A stretch of DNA of 23,113 nucleotides from Wohlfahrtiimonas larvae_A (GCA_040394195.1 JBEBSR010000043.1:1-23113), one strand, 5' to 3'. Counted from the stretch's first letter, positions 14,794 through 23,009 are shown. Numbers and translations are program-made. Notes: a model not told the origin generated them from the sequence alone.

Positions 14794-15204
14794 ATGAAAC
14801 ATATAATATTTTTGGCTGCTGTTGTAATGTTGGCTAGTTGTGCAACATACACAAAAACGACTATACCAATAGATCCCAGTACAGATAATGAAAAGATTTT
14901 TGACTGTACGATTGACTCAGTGAAGAAATCTAATCATTCCATTGGTGTGACCTTGGGTAGCAAAGGAATACCTAAGAGGATCTTCCAAGAAAAGATTATG
15001 TATAAAAATATTAAAACTGGTCGAATTATTCTTGGAAAAAGAGATAATTCACTTGGCAATTATCCTGTGGATGTAACAAGAGTAAATAACAATATTGTCA
15101 TTCGTAGTTCAGGATATGGACTTTATTATTCCAACGACTTTAATTTAGAACCTAATATTTCTAGGCTTTCAAAATTAATTGAAGAATGTATTGTGAAAGA
15201 GTAA
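14794..15204 (+). CDS. Small lipoprotein of unknown function
   Basis: A 136-residue protein with a lipoprotein signal: MKHIIFLAAVVMLASC, lipid-attachment Cys at residue 16 in the lipobox LASC. The residue after the Cys is Ala, so outer-membrane sorting is expected. The mature part is polar, with two more Cys (FDCTID and EECIVKE) that could pair. No family was recognised. It follows the membrane protein by 27 nt in the same direction and ends at a strong terminator, so the two look like one transcript. Confidence 0.7.
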   Translation: MKHIIFLAAVVMLASCATYTKTTIPIDPSTDNEKIFDCTIDSVKKSNHSIGVTLGSKGIPKRIFQEKIMYKNIKTGRIILGKRDNSLGNYPVDVTRVNNNIVIRSSGYGLYYSNDFNLEPNISRLSKLIEECIVKE

Positions 15205-15211
15205 AGATGAT

Positions 15212-15246
15212 AAAAAAGCCATTCTGAATTTCAGAATGGCTTTTTT
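15212..15246. terminator. Bidirectional intrinsic terminator
   Basis: GCCATTCTGA pairs perfectly with TCAGAATGGC over a 3-nt loop, flanked by six A before and six T after. It lies between the converging lipoprotein and MFS genes and can terminate both. Confidence 0.95.
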
Positions 15247-15268
15247 GTTAAGCTAATTTAATGTTGAA

Positions 15269-16570
15269 CTATGCTTCGCGTTTATTTAAGTTTTTAGATT
15301 CATCTACAAAAAGTAGAGCCAAAATACCGATTACAGTCACTGCAGCTGCAACATAGAAACTTGCATTTAAGTTACCTGTTTTTTCAGCAATGAAGCCAGT
15401 CATCCAAGGTGCTAAAATTGAACCACACATACCTAAGAAGTTATACAAACCAAATGCAGTACTCAACAATGCTTTTGGAACGTTTTCAGCAGTTAATGCT
15501 AATAGAACTGGGTTCAAACTGATTTTACCAATGAAGCCATAAAGTACTAATACAACCAATAACAAGATATTTTGTGGGTTAGTTGCTAGGCCTAAAATTG
15601 TCGAGCTAGTTGCACTGTTGTCTAAGTTACCAGAGTAAACGATACCGAAGATTGATAATAAAGATAAAGGTAACATGAATAACGCAACTGCTTTACGCTT
15701 ACCTAAACGATCAGAAACCCAACTAAAGAAGATTGTACCAATGATGGATAACCAAGGAACAATTGATGCTACACGGCTAGCAACAGCTTTGTCCATGCCA
15801 CGTTCAGTTTCAAGGTAGTACGGTAACCATGTGATGATCACGAAGAAGCCATAGATTGAACAGAAGATTGCGATATAAGCCATCACAAGGTTACGGCGTT
15901 TAAATAAAGATAAGAAATCATTTAATGTGATACCTTTCTTTTTCTCAGTCGTAGCAGTTTGTGCTGTATTAACATTATTCACTCTTTCTTTGATGAAGAA
16001 TAGAATCAATAAAGCCACAACAAAGATTGGCACAGCCATATAAACGAATGCTACACGCCAATCGTTACCTGCATTATAAGAGCGACTAGATACTTCGTAG
16101 CCTAATGCGATACCGAAAGACATACCAGCGCCAATGATTGCACTACCTACAGCCAAATGCTTTGGTGGGATTGCTTCAGATGATAATGCATATTGTGGAC
16201 CATAATAGCTACCTTGCGCCGCACCTGCAATCATCCAAAAAATGATAAACATTGCATATGAGTTTGCAAAGTAAACTAATGCAACGAAAACTGCATAAAT
16301 CATAAAGCCAATGACTAATACACGTTTTCTACCAATGATGTCACCAACGATGCCAGATGGTACTTGTAAACCTGTATAAGCTAAATAGAATAAGCTCATG
16401 ATGCCGCCGACAGCTGCTGCACCAATGCCATATGTTTTGCCGATCTCGAACATAACAGGACTGACTAACATACGTCCTGCATAGATAAAGACCCAGCCGA
16501 GGAAGAAGACAGCGACAGCTATCATCCAATATTTACTATTAACGCTTGGGGATTGTGTTGTTGAACTCAT
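15269..16570 (-). CDS. Major facilitator superfamily transporter
   Basis: A 433-residue inner-membrane carrier with 12 predicted spans in two halves joined by a charged loop (about residues 195-225, rich in Lys and Glu). The MFS motif A is present as GDIIGRKR after span 2 (about residues 75-82), and a related SDRLGKRK lies in the second half. It resembles anion:cation symporter-type members that take up organic acids or sugar acids, but the substrate cannot be read from sequence. It is divergent from fdrA across a 341-bp gap holding a long inverted repeat, so it probably imports the substrate of the fdrA-ylbE pathway. AAGGAG about 8 nt before ATG fixes the start. Confidence 0.9.
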   Translation of the reverse strand: MSSTTQSPSVNSKYWMIAVAVFFLGWVFIYAGRMLVSPVMFEIGKTYGIGAAAVGGIMSLFYLAYTGLQVPSGIVGDIIGRKRVLVIGFMIYAVFVALVYFANSYAMFIIFWMIAGAAQGSYYGPQYALSSEAIPPKHLAVGSAIIGAGMSFGIALGYEVSSRSYNAGNDWRVAFVYMAVPIFVVALLILFFIKERVNNVNTAQTATTEKKKGITLNDFLSLFKRRNLVMAYIAIFCSIYGFFVIITWLPYYLETERGMDKAVASRVASIVPWLSIIGTIFFSWVSDRLGKRKAVALFMLPLSLLSIFGIVYSGNLDNSATSSTILGLATNPQNILLLVVLVLYGFIGKISLNPVLLALTAENVPKALLSTAFGLYNFLGMCGSILAPWMTGFIAEKTGNLNASFYVAAAVTVIGILALLFVDESKNLNKREA

Positions 16571-16911
16571 AGAAAGCTCTCCTTAGAAGAAAGTTATAAG
16601 TGGAATAACTGCCCTCTAATTTAGTGCAAATAGCATTAGAAATCTTGACATAAGTTGCCTTTTTTTGATTGCACTAAAAATGTTGTCAATATCCCTCGAT
16701 TGATAGAAGAAATCTATCTTCCCAACGATTCTCATCAAAAAAATTAAACCAATCTTTTGGCATTGACAGAAATTTTAAAACAGCCTGAATTTCATGACAT
16801 TTATCACTATTATATTTGAGAAGCATGTTACTTTTTGATTGTGCAATGCCACATCCTAATTGTGATATGGCACACTTAAATTTAGGTACATTTAAACGAG
16901 GTACTCAAACT
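16571..16911. other. 341-bp divergent regulatory region, MFS / fdrA
   Basis: There is no gene here. A reading frame extends 5' of the fdrA start, but only from a TTG without a ribosome site. The region holds TTGACA hexamers at 16645-16650 and 16763-16768, neither with a good -10 at 17 bp, and a 10-bp inverted repeat listed separately. AGTGC and GCATT around AAATA at 16623-16637 give a T-N11-A-like dyad, the kind of site bound by LysR regulators; a LysR gene lies in the same locus. Confidence 0.5.
16620..16678. repeat. 10-bp inverted repeat with 39-bp spacer
   Basis: TTTAGTGCAA (16620-16629) and TTGCACTAAA (16669-16678) are exact reverse complements. Both lie in the divergent promoter region, one near the MFS side and one further towards fdrA. 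Regulator half-sites at this distance would allow binding of a tetramer with DNA bending, as LysR-type regulators do. Confidence 0.5.
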
Positions 16912-18576
16912 ATGATCCATTCTTTTGTGAAGAAAGGCAGTTTTCAGGACTCAGTTAGCTTGATGTTAATTTCACGCAAGCTAAGTGAACATCCTGATGT
17001 CGAAGAAATTTCCGTCATGATGGGAACGCCAGCAAATAAAGATTTGTTGCAAGCAACAGGTTTCTGGAGCCCAGATTTTGATGAAGCAACCCCAAATGAT
17101 ATTTGTATAGCAATTAAAGCAGAAACAGTAGATTCAGGCATTGTGGATGTAATCGTTGCTGCATTGGAAGAAGAGTTAACAAATTTAGCTAAGAACCAAG
17201 GTGGTAGCGGTAAACGAATTCCAAAGGCAAGACGTTTAGCTTCAGCAGTACAGAGAATGCCAGATGCCAATACATTGTTAATCTCTATTGCGGGTGAATA
17301 TGCAGCAGAATTAACAGATTCAGCATTAGATCACGATTTGAACGTGATGATCTTCTCAGACAACGTAACATTAGAAGATGAGATTCGTTTAAAGCAAAAA
17401 GCAACAGATAAGGGATTGATTGTAATGGGTCCAGATTGTGGTACAACCATGATTGCAGGTTCTCCATTAGCTTTCGCTAACATCATTCCTGAAGGTAATA
17501 TCGGCGTAGTTGGCGCATCAGGTACAGGTATTCAAGAGTTATGCTCACAGATCGCATTAGAAGGCCAAGGCATTACTCATGCTATTGGTTTAGGTGGTCG
17601 TGATCTATCTGTTGATGTTGGTGGTATCAGTGCAATGACAGCTTTGGATATGTTAGCAAACGATGCAAATACTAAAGTGATTGCATTTGTTTCTAAGCCA
17701 CCAGCTGAAGAAGTTCGCCAAAAAATTATTCAACGTATGAAATCTATTAACAAGCCAGTGGTTGCATTGTTCTTAGGTAGTAAAATTGATCAGCCAAAAG
17801 ATGGTAATGTTTATTTGATCAATACGATTGATAAAGCAGCACGTTTAGCATCTGAATTATCAGAAGTAGAAAAAGATTATGAAACAATGAGCCCTGTACC
17901 AGGTAGTAAAATTCTTGGTTTATACACAGGTGGTACATTGGCAGCTGAAACAGCATTGATTTTGGCTGAAGGTTTAAATGCTGAGATTGATTCTAAGCAT
18001 GAAAAAGGCACAATGCTAGATGCTGATGGTCATAAAGTTGTGGATCTAGGGGATGACTTCTATACAGTTGGTCGTCCGCATCCAATGATTGATCCATCAT
18101 CTCGCCAAGAAGAAATCATTAAATTAGCAAAACGCCCTGAAATTGGTGTTGTGTTATTAGACGTTGTTTTGGGTTATGGTTCTATGAAGAATCCAGCGGA
18201 ATCAGTTGCAACTGCAGTGATTAAGTTGAGAGAAAAGCGTCAAGAGCCTATTAACTTTATTGCAACAGTGACAGGTACAAATCAAGATCCACAAGGTCGT
18301 GATAACGAAATTGCAATTTTGAAAGAAGCTGGCATTACGGTAGTTAACAACTTGCCAGAAGCTGCAATGTTAGCATTCGCATTGATTACACCAAGAGCGA
18401 AAGCTGGTGAGTTGAAGCCTTATCCATTATTGGATGGCGTTAAAGTTATCAATGCAGGCTTACGTGGCTTTGCTGAAGATCTTCAAGCAGCACAAACAGC
18501 AGTTGTACAGTATCAATGGGCGCCTGTTGCGGGCGGTAACAAAAAATTAGCAAATATTCTTAAACATTTGAAATAA
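16912..18576 (+). CDS. fdrA: FdrA/AllF family protein (CoA-ligase-like fold)
   Basis: A 554-residue protein, matching E. coli FdrA (about 555). ATG at 16912 was chosen because the product then begins MIHSFVKKGSFQDSVSLM like other FdrA proteins, and GAGG stands 10 nt upstream. The fold is that of succinyl-CoA synthetase alpha subunits, with a CoA-binding-type segment NIGVVGASGTGIQELC (about residues 196-211) and GGRDLSVDVGG (about 228-238). The usual catalytic His of those synthetases is not evident. In E. coli, FdrA (AllF) is one of three subunits of oxamate carbamoyltransferase, with YlbE (AllG) and YlbF (AllH). The YlbE homologue follows after 12 nt. No YlbF/DUF2877 gene or carbamate kinase is in the window, so the reaction here could differ. 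Confidence 0.9.
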   Translation: MIHSFVKKGSFQDSVSLMLISRKLSEHPDVEEISVMMGTPANKDLLQATGFWSPDFDEATPNDICIAIKAETVDSGIVDVIVAALEEELTNLAKNQGGSGKRIPKARRLASAVQRMPDANTLLISIAGEYAAELTDSALDHDLNVMIFSDNVTLEDEIRLKQKATDKGLIVMGPDCGTTMIAGSPLAFANIIPEGNIGVVGASGTGIQELCSQIALEGQGITHAIGLGGRDLSVDVGGISAMTALDMLANDANTKVIAFVSKPPAEEVRQKIIQRMKSINKPVVALFLGSKIDQPKDGNVYLINTIDKAARLASELSEVEKDYETMSPVPGSKILGLYTGGTLAAETALILAEGLNAEIDSKHEKGTMLDADGHKVVDLGDDFYTVGRPHPMIDPSSRQEEIIKLAKRPEIGVVLLDVVLGYGSMKNPAESVATAVIKLREKRQEPINFIATVTGTNQDPQGRDNEIAILKEAGITVVNNLPEAAMLAFALITPRAKAGELKPYPLLDGVKVINAGLRGFAEDLQAAQTAVVQYQWAPVAGGNKKLANILKHLK

Positions 18577-18588
18577 GAGGACCTAATT

Positions 18589-19854
18589 ATGACAACTTTT
18601 GCAACAATTGATGAAGCGAACCAAGCAGTCGTTGAGCGCATCAAAGAGGCGCGTCCACGTTGGGTAAGTGTTATTCCAGCTCAAGAAGCTGTACCAACAT
18701 TGGCTGAAGGTAAGAAGTTATTGCACGCTGGTCCTCCTATTAAATGGGAAGAAATGACAGGTCCGGCACAAGGTGCTTGCGTAGGCGCTGCAATCTTTGA
18801 AGGTTGGGCAACAGATGAAGCAAGTGCACGTAAATTATTGGATGCAGGTGAAGTAGAATTTATTCCATGTCATTCAGTGAATGCTGTTGGTCCAATGGGT
18901 GGTATTACATCAGCAAACATGCCAATGATCGTTGTTTATAATGCGGTGCATGATAACTATGCTTACTGTAATATCAACGAAGGTATCGGTAAAGTAATGC
19001 GCTTTGGTGCATTTGGTGAAGAAGTACAAGCTCGTCATCGTTGGATGCGTGATACTTTACGTCCAATCTTGCGTGATGCATTGGCAAAAATGGAAGATGG
19101 TTTGGATATCACAGCTCACATGGCACAAGGCGTGACAATGGGTGATGAATTCCATCAACGTAATATTGCAACATCAGCATTATTAGCACGTACATTATCT
19201 CCAATCATCTCTACTTTGGATTATCCAAAAGAGCAAATTACTGAAGTTATTAACTTCATGAGTATTACAGATCAGTTCTTCTTGAACGTAGCAATGGCTT
19301 ATTGTAAAGCAGCAATGGATGCTGGTGCACAAATCAAAGCAGGTACAATTGTCACTGTAATGAGCCGTAACGGTCGTAACTTTGGTATCAAAGTAAGTGG
19401 TTTAGGTGATCAGTGGTTTGAAGCGCCTGTGAATACACCACAAGGTTTATTCTTCACAGGTTATACGCAAGATGATGCGAACCCAGATATCGGTGACAGT
19501 GCAATTACTGAAACTTATGGTGTTGGTGGTTGTGCAATGATTGCTGCTCCTGGTGTAACGCGCTTTGTTGGTGCAGGTGGTTTTGAATCAGCAGTTGAAA
19601 CATCTGAAGAAATGAGTGAAATCTATGTGGATCACAATATGGCATTGCAAATTCCAACATGGGATTTCCAAGGTGCATTGGTTGGTTTAGATCTTCGCTT
19701 GGTAGTTGAAACTGGTATTACACCATTAATCAATACGGGTATCGCGCATAAAGATCCAGGTGTTGGTCAAGTAGGTGCTGGTACAGTTCGTGCACCATTA
19801 GCTTGCTTTGAAAAAGCATTGCTAGCATTTGGTGAGAAAGATGGTATTCAATAA
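18589..19854 (+). CDS. ylbE: DUF1116 protein, YlbE/AllG family
   Basis: A 421-residue cytoplasmic protein close in length to E. coli YlbE and YahG (about 419-470). It has the DUF1116 signatures: N-terminal DEANQAVVERIKEARPRW, HAGPPIKWEEMTGPAQGA (about residues 46-63), NAVGPMGGITSANMP (about 98-112) and a C-terminal GVGQVGAGTVRAPL. YlbE acts with FdrA and YlbF in oxamate carbamoyltransferase of E. coli. The gene follows fdrA by 12 nt with its own GAGG ribosome site and ends at a terminator. The pair is thus a two-gene unit without the third known subunit. Confidence 0.9.
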   Translation: MTTFATIDEANQAVVERIKEARPRWVSVIPAQEAVPTLAEGKKLLHAGPPIKWEEMTGPAQGACVGAAIFEGWATDEASARKLLDAGEVEFIPCHSVNAVGPMGGITSANMPMIVVYNAVHDNYAYCNINEGIGKVMRFGAFGEEVQARHRWMRDTLRPILRDALAKMEDGLDITAHMAQGVTMGDEFHQRNIATSALLARTLSPIISTLDYPKEQITEVINFMSITDQFFLNVAMAYCKAAMDAGAQIKAGTIVTVMSRNGRNFGIKVSGLGDQWFEAPVNTPQGLFFTGYTQDDANPDIGDSAITETYGVGGCAMIAAPGVTRFVGAGGFESAVETSEEMSEIYVDHNMALQIPTWDFQGALVGLDLRLVVETGITPLINTGIAHKDPGVGQVGAGTVRAPLACFEKALLAFGEKDGIQ

Positions 19855-19877
19855 CTGATTTTAAATGAGCATTTAAG

Positions 19878-19908
19878 AGCCAGCTAGCGATTGTTAGTTG
19901 GCTTTTTT
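19878..19908 (+). terminator. Intrinsic terminator of the fdrA-ylbE unit
   Basis: AGCCAGCTA (19878-19886) pairs with TAGTTGGCT (19895-19903) with one G-T pair, followed by a run of T. It separates ylbE from the LysR gene, which has its own promoter. Confidence 0.88.
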
Positions 19909-19940
19909 AATTTTATTTACATGAAGTTTGATGGAGAGGC

Positions 19941-19969
19941 TTGCATACAAACGTAGCAGATTGTATTTT
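19941..19969 (+). promoter_or_regulatory. Predicted sigma70 promoter of the LysR gene
   Basis: TTGCAT (19941-19946) and TATTTT (19964-19969) are exactly 17 bp apart, after the ylbE terminator and 37 bp before the LysR start. Confidence 0.5.
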
Positions 19970-20005
19970 AGCTAGTTATTACTGATGAATTATGAAGGAA
20001 GATCC

Positions 20006-20941
20006 ATGCTTGATTTAGAAATGATGCGTTCATTCATTCAAGTGGCGGAGATGAAGAGTTTCTCCAAAGCTGCCAGCAACTTGCACAAAACTTCTGCAAC
20101 TATTAGCTATAGAATTAAAATGCTAGAGGAAAGTGTTGGTGCGCAGTTATTTAATAGAACAACTCGTACAGTTGAATTAACAGCTGCGGGCGAGCATTTG
20201 TTAGAGCAATGCCGCGAATGGATTCTGTGGCTTGAGAACATGCCAAAAGAGCTCCAGCAAATTAACGATGGCATCGAGCCAAGCGTGAACATCACAATCA
20301 ATAACTTATTGTATGGTGTGGATGCTGTCACAGAGCTTTTGGTTTATTTGAATGGATTATTTCCGCAAACTCAAATTACGATTTCACGCCAAATTTTTAT
20401 GGGAGTTTGGGATCGTTTGATGTATGACAATCATCACCTTGCGATTGGTGCGCCAGGCTCTGAGTCGCTTACAAATATCATTGAGTCTAAAGATTTAGGT
20501 TCAATTTCTTGGGCATTTATAGTTTCTAAAAACCATCCACTAGCACAGCATAAAGGCCCAATTACAGATGCAATGCTACGTAAATATCCTGCAATTAACG
20601 TAGAAGATACTGCTCGTAATTTGCAAAAGCGCACAGCTTGGCTATTGAAAGGGCAAAAAGAGATTAAAGTACCTAATATGTCCACAAAGCTAAAATGCCA
20701 TTTGAACGGCTTGGGGATTGGGTTTCTGCCTCGTACAATTTGTCTGCCATACCTTGAGAAAGGTGATTTGGTTGAGCTGCAAATTGCAACGCATCGTGTG
20801 CCTTCTAAAATGATGTTGGCTTGGAATACAGAGATTAGCGGTAAAACAGTACAGGCAGTGATTGATTTATTCGAACAGAATCACCCGATCGCACAAGGTT
20901 TATTGAAGAATATTGATTTGCCAGTTGGTCATACGAATTAA
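20006..20941 (+). CDS. LysR-type transcriptional regulator
   Basis: A 311-residue regulator. The start at 20006 is preferred because GAAGGAAG lies just upstream and the product begins MLDLEMMRSFIQVAEMKSFS, as LysR proteins do; an ATG at 19985 would add seven residues and cover that ribosome site. The N-terminal winged helix-turn-helix (SKAASNLHKTSATISYRI, then LFNRTTRTVELTAAG) is clear. The effector-binding domain fills about residues 85-300. It is cotranscribed with the HAD gene (9-nt gap) and lies within the locus of fdrA, ylbE and the MFS carrier, which it probably controls at the divergent region near 16620-16680. The effector is unknown. Confidence 0.92.
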   Translation: MLDLEMMRSFIQVAEMKSFSKAASNLHKTSATISYRIKMLEESVGAQLFNRTTRTVELTAAGEHLLEQCREWILWLENMPKELQQINDGIEPSVNITINNLLYGVDAVTELLVYLNGLFPQTQITISRQIFMGVWDRLMYDNHHLAIGAPGSESLTNIIESKDLGSISWAFIVSKNHPLAQHKGPITDAMLRKYPAINVEDTARNLQKRTAWLLKGQKEIKVPNMSTKLKCHLNGLGIGFLPRTICLPYLEKGDLVELQIATHRVPSKMMLAWNTEISGKTVQAVIDLFEQNHPIAQGLLKNIDLPVGHTN

Positions 20942-20950
20942 GGAAAAGTA

Positions 20951-21880
20951 ATGTCAGATTTCGAACGTAATTGGGATATTTATTTAAATCATTATCGTCC
21001 CGATGTTTTGTTCCCAGAAGTTAAGCAGCCTCAGAAGGCAAGTAAATTAGTATCATCATTATTAGATATTGCAGATGAGTTTGATGTGTTGCTGTTGGAT
21101 GGTTTTGGTGTATTGAATGTGGGCGCTGAAACAATTGAAGGCATGCCAGAGATCATTAATGGATTGGTTGAGCAAGGTAAATCAGCGTTTGTATTAACCA
21201 ATGGTGCAACTTTCCCTGTGGCGAAAAATGCAGCGCGTTATCCGAAATGGGGTTACAGCATTTCTCCTGAGTGTGTGATTTCATCACGCAGTGCTGTTGA
21301 ACATGCTGTGCCATCTCATCCTTTAAGTACACGTGGTAAAACTTGGGGTGTGATAGGTTCACCAGATTATGATGCATCGACATTGAAAGTAAAATCTGTG
21401 TATTTAACAGAAGAAAATGTAGATGCAGTGGATGGCATTATTTTCTTAGGTACTATGGAATGGTCATCTGAAAAACAAACTTGGTTGTTGGAGTCTTTAT
21501 CTAAAAGACCGCGCCCTGTTTTATTTGGTAATCCTGATGTATGTGCGCCACTAGTGGAAGCGTTTACAGTTGAACCTGGCACTTATGCACTGGATATTAA
21601 AGCTATTGATGGTGTAGATGTACACTTCTTTGGTAAGCCATTTCAGTTATGCTATGCATTAAGCTTTAATAAGATTCTAGAAGTTGTGGGTAGTATTACG
21701 CCAGATCGCGTATTGATGGTGGGTGATACATTACATACAGATATTTTAGGTGGTAATACATTTGGTATGAAAACAGCGTTGATGGCTGATTATGGCTTCT
21801 TACGTGGCCGTAATCCTTATGAATTCATCGAAGAATCTGCTATTCAACCAGACTTCGTTGTGAGTCATCGTAAGTTTTAA
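20951..21880 (+). CDS. HAD superfamily subclass IIA phosphatase-like protein
   Basis: A 309-residue cytoplasmic protein of the NagD-like HAD-IIA group. Motif I reads LLLDGFGVLN with the nucleophile at D50; the position two residues later, normally the acid-base Asp, is Phe (F52). Related family members have Trp there (DxWGV). Motif II is FVLTNGAT, and the Lys of motif III is in HFFGKPF. Motif IV is VLMVGDTLHTDILGG with its acidic metal ligand. The large IIA cap lies between motifs II and III. It starts 9 nt after the LysR stop with a GGAAAAG ribosome site. It may remove a phosphate in the pathway of the fdrA-ylbE locus, or have weak or no phosphatase activity given F52. The substrate is unknown. 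Confidence 0.85.
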   Translation: MSDFERNWDIYLNHYRPDVLFPEVKQPQKASKLVSSLLDIADEFDVLLLDGFGVLNVGAETIEGMPEIINGLVEQGKSAFVLTNGATFPVAKNAARYPKWGYSISPECVISSRSAVEHAVPSHPLSTRGKTWGVIGSPDYDASTLKVKSVYLTEENVDAVDGIIFLGTMEWSSEKQTWLLESLSKRPRPVLFGNPDVCAPLVEAFTVEPGTYALDIKAIDGVDVHFFGKPFQLCYALSFNKILEVVGSITPDRVLMVGDTLHTDILGGNTFGMKTALMADYGFLRGRNPYEFIEESAIQPDFVVSHRKF

Positions 21881-21900
21881 TATTTTGCATAGATTAAAAT

Positions 21901-21935
21901 AAAAAAGCTCATTCTGTTTTAGGACGAGCTTTTTT
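21901..21935. terminator. Bidirectional intrinsic terminator
   Basis: AAAAAAGCTC pairs with GAGCTTTTTT, with a partly paired 15-nt interior. It lies between the converging HAD and YaeF-like genes, with A run and T run on either side. Confidence 0.85.
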
Positions 21936-21947
21936 GTATTCAGCTGC

Positions 21948-22709
21948 TTAGTTAATGGGGCGCCAAAGTTTTAAATGCCCAATATATTTTAATCTTTGTG
22001 TTGCAGTAAAGGTTGGCACATCATTGGTGCGCATATGTAGAATATCGGCAGGTGTAGTCCAAGATGAATCACCGTCAAATAGCGGAATACCAGCATGATT
22101 ATATGCATCTAAGACAAATTGTGAACAGAAGAAACCATTGGTTTGGCTTTTGCCTAATTGAACTTTTGCTAAGGTTTTTAAGCAAGTATTGCGAATAGTT
22201 TCAGGTGCTAAAGGGATTTCACAAATGCGCTTAGTGACCATCCATGGTGTCAGCATGATGATGCCTTTATAATTGTAATCACTATTGTTATTGCTCTCAG
22301 AAAATTCACGTAGTTTTTTAGCATGCTCAGAATTTAAGCCAGATAATCGTAAAACAACCATATTGTTTGCTTCATCGATGGCTTGCTGTACAGGAATAAT
22401 TCTCGTGCCACTGCCAATGGATTCAGCAACTACCTTATCTCCCAAATAAATGGAAACATGACTCACATTACTTAAGCTTGCTAATCGGATGCTCCATGAT
22501 GTGATACCTGTTGTGGAGGATAAAATAATATCGCCAGGCAAAAGATCGGAAATAGTAATGACTTTGGATGATTGGTTCACAGGTGTTGTGCTGGATTGTT
22601 GTACAGTAAACTCTAAGTTTTGTGTCTCTTCATTGGTTCTGAGCTGTGTTGAGCAACCCATTAAGAATATTAAGTTCAAACAAAAAATGTTCAAGTAGCG
22701 TAGCTTCAT
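21948..22709 (-). CDS. YaeF/YiiX-like permuted papain-fold lipoprotein
   Basis: A 253-residue lipoprotein with lipobox LMGC (lipid Cys C19). After a Ser/Thr/Gln-rich linker (about residues 25-50) comes a circularly permuted NlpC/P60-like domain. LLPGDIILSS (56-65) opens it; the catalytic His candidate is H84 in NVSHVSIYLG, with acidic E96 nearby, and the catalytic Cys candidate is C195 in GFFCSQFVLDAY. The His-before-Cys order is the mark of the permuted YaeF/YiiX group of E. coli. Such enzymes are thought to act as amidases or thioesterases in the cell envelope; the substrate is not known. The ribosome site is poor. A short lipoprotein gene lies upstream in the same direction. Confidence 0.85.
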   Translation of the reverse strand: MKLRYLNIFCLNLIFLMGCSTQLRTNEETQNLEFTVQQSSTTPVNQSSKVITISDLLPGDIILSSTTGITSWSIRLASLSNVSHVSIYLGDKVVAESIGSGTRIIPVQQAIDEANNMVVLRLSGLNSEHAKKLREFSESNNNSDYNYKGIIMLTPWMVTKRICEIPLAPETIRNTCLKTLAKVQLGKSQTNGFFCSQFVLDAYNHAGIPLFDGDSSWTTPADILHMRTNDVPTFTATQRLKYIGHLKLWRPIN

Positions 22710-22747
22710 TTTATATTTAGCCAGGAATTATTGTTTTTATCGTAGCT

Positions 22748-22774
22748 GAAAGCTAAATTTACTGTTTAGCTTTC
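22748..22774. repeat. 10-bp inverted repeat between two lipoprotein genes
   Basis: GAAAGCTAAA (22748-22757) and TTTAGCTTTC (22765-22774) pair perfectly with a 7-nt loop. No T tract follows on the minus strand, so if it ends the small lipoprotein transcript it does so weakly. It could also be an mRNA processing stem ahead of the YaeF-like gene. Confidence 0.45.
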
Positions 22775-22788
22775 TATTGTCACTGCGT

Positions 22789-22941
22789 TTATTGGCTCTT
22801 TTCTAATGTTTTGAGCTCGCAGTCATTATTAACATTGCCATCAATTACACATGTTTCTAAACGTTTGGCTTCATTGATATCAGATGCACAGGCAGATAGG
22901 AATATGATGGATAAAAATAAAATAGGGAATTTAAGACGCAT
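22789..22941 (-). CDS. 50-residue lipoprotein
   Basis: A short reading frame with a complete lipoprotein signal: MRLKFPILFLSIIFLSAC, lipobox LSAC, lipid Cys at residue 18. The mature peptide of about 33 residues contains two more Cys in a CVIDGNVNNDC spacing that could form a disulfide. AGGAT stands about 7 nt before the ATG. Signal peptide, lipobox and ribosome site together support a real gene despite its length. The family is not recognised. It may be cotranscribed with the YaeF-like gene 79 bp downstream. Confidence 0.7.
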   Translation of the reverse strand: MRLKFPILFLSIIFLSACASDINEAKRLETCVIDGNVNNDCELKTLEKSQ

Positions 22942-23009
22942 TGTAGATATCCTGTTTTAGTCATCGAAAGAATTAATTATATAGGATTGGATGATATATT
23001 CTAGGCAAT

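Noticed and set aside
16662..16841. Direct repeat TTTTTGATTG at 16662-16671 and 16832-16841
   Set aside because: It is a ten-base AT-rich repeat in an AT-rich gap, 170 bp apart, with no other shared flanks; probably chance.
16816..16911. TTG start extending fdrA by 32 residues
   Set aside because: There is no ribosome site at the TTG, and the product from 16912 matches the FdrA N-terminus and length.
19985..20005. Earlier ATG for the LysR gene
   Set aside because: The seven extra residues are untypical, and the strong ribosome site GAAGGAAG lies between this ATG and the one at 20006.
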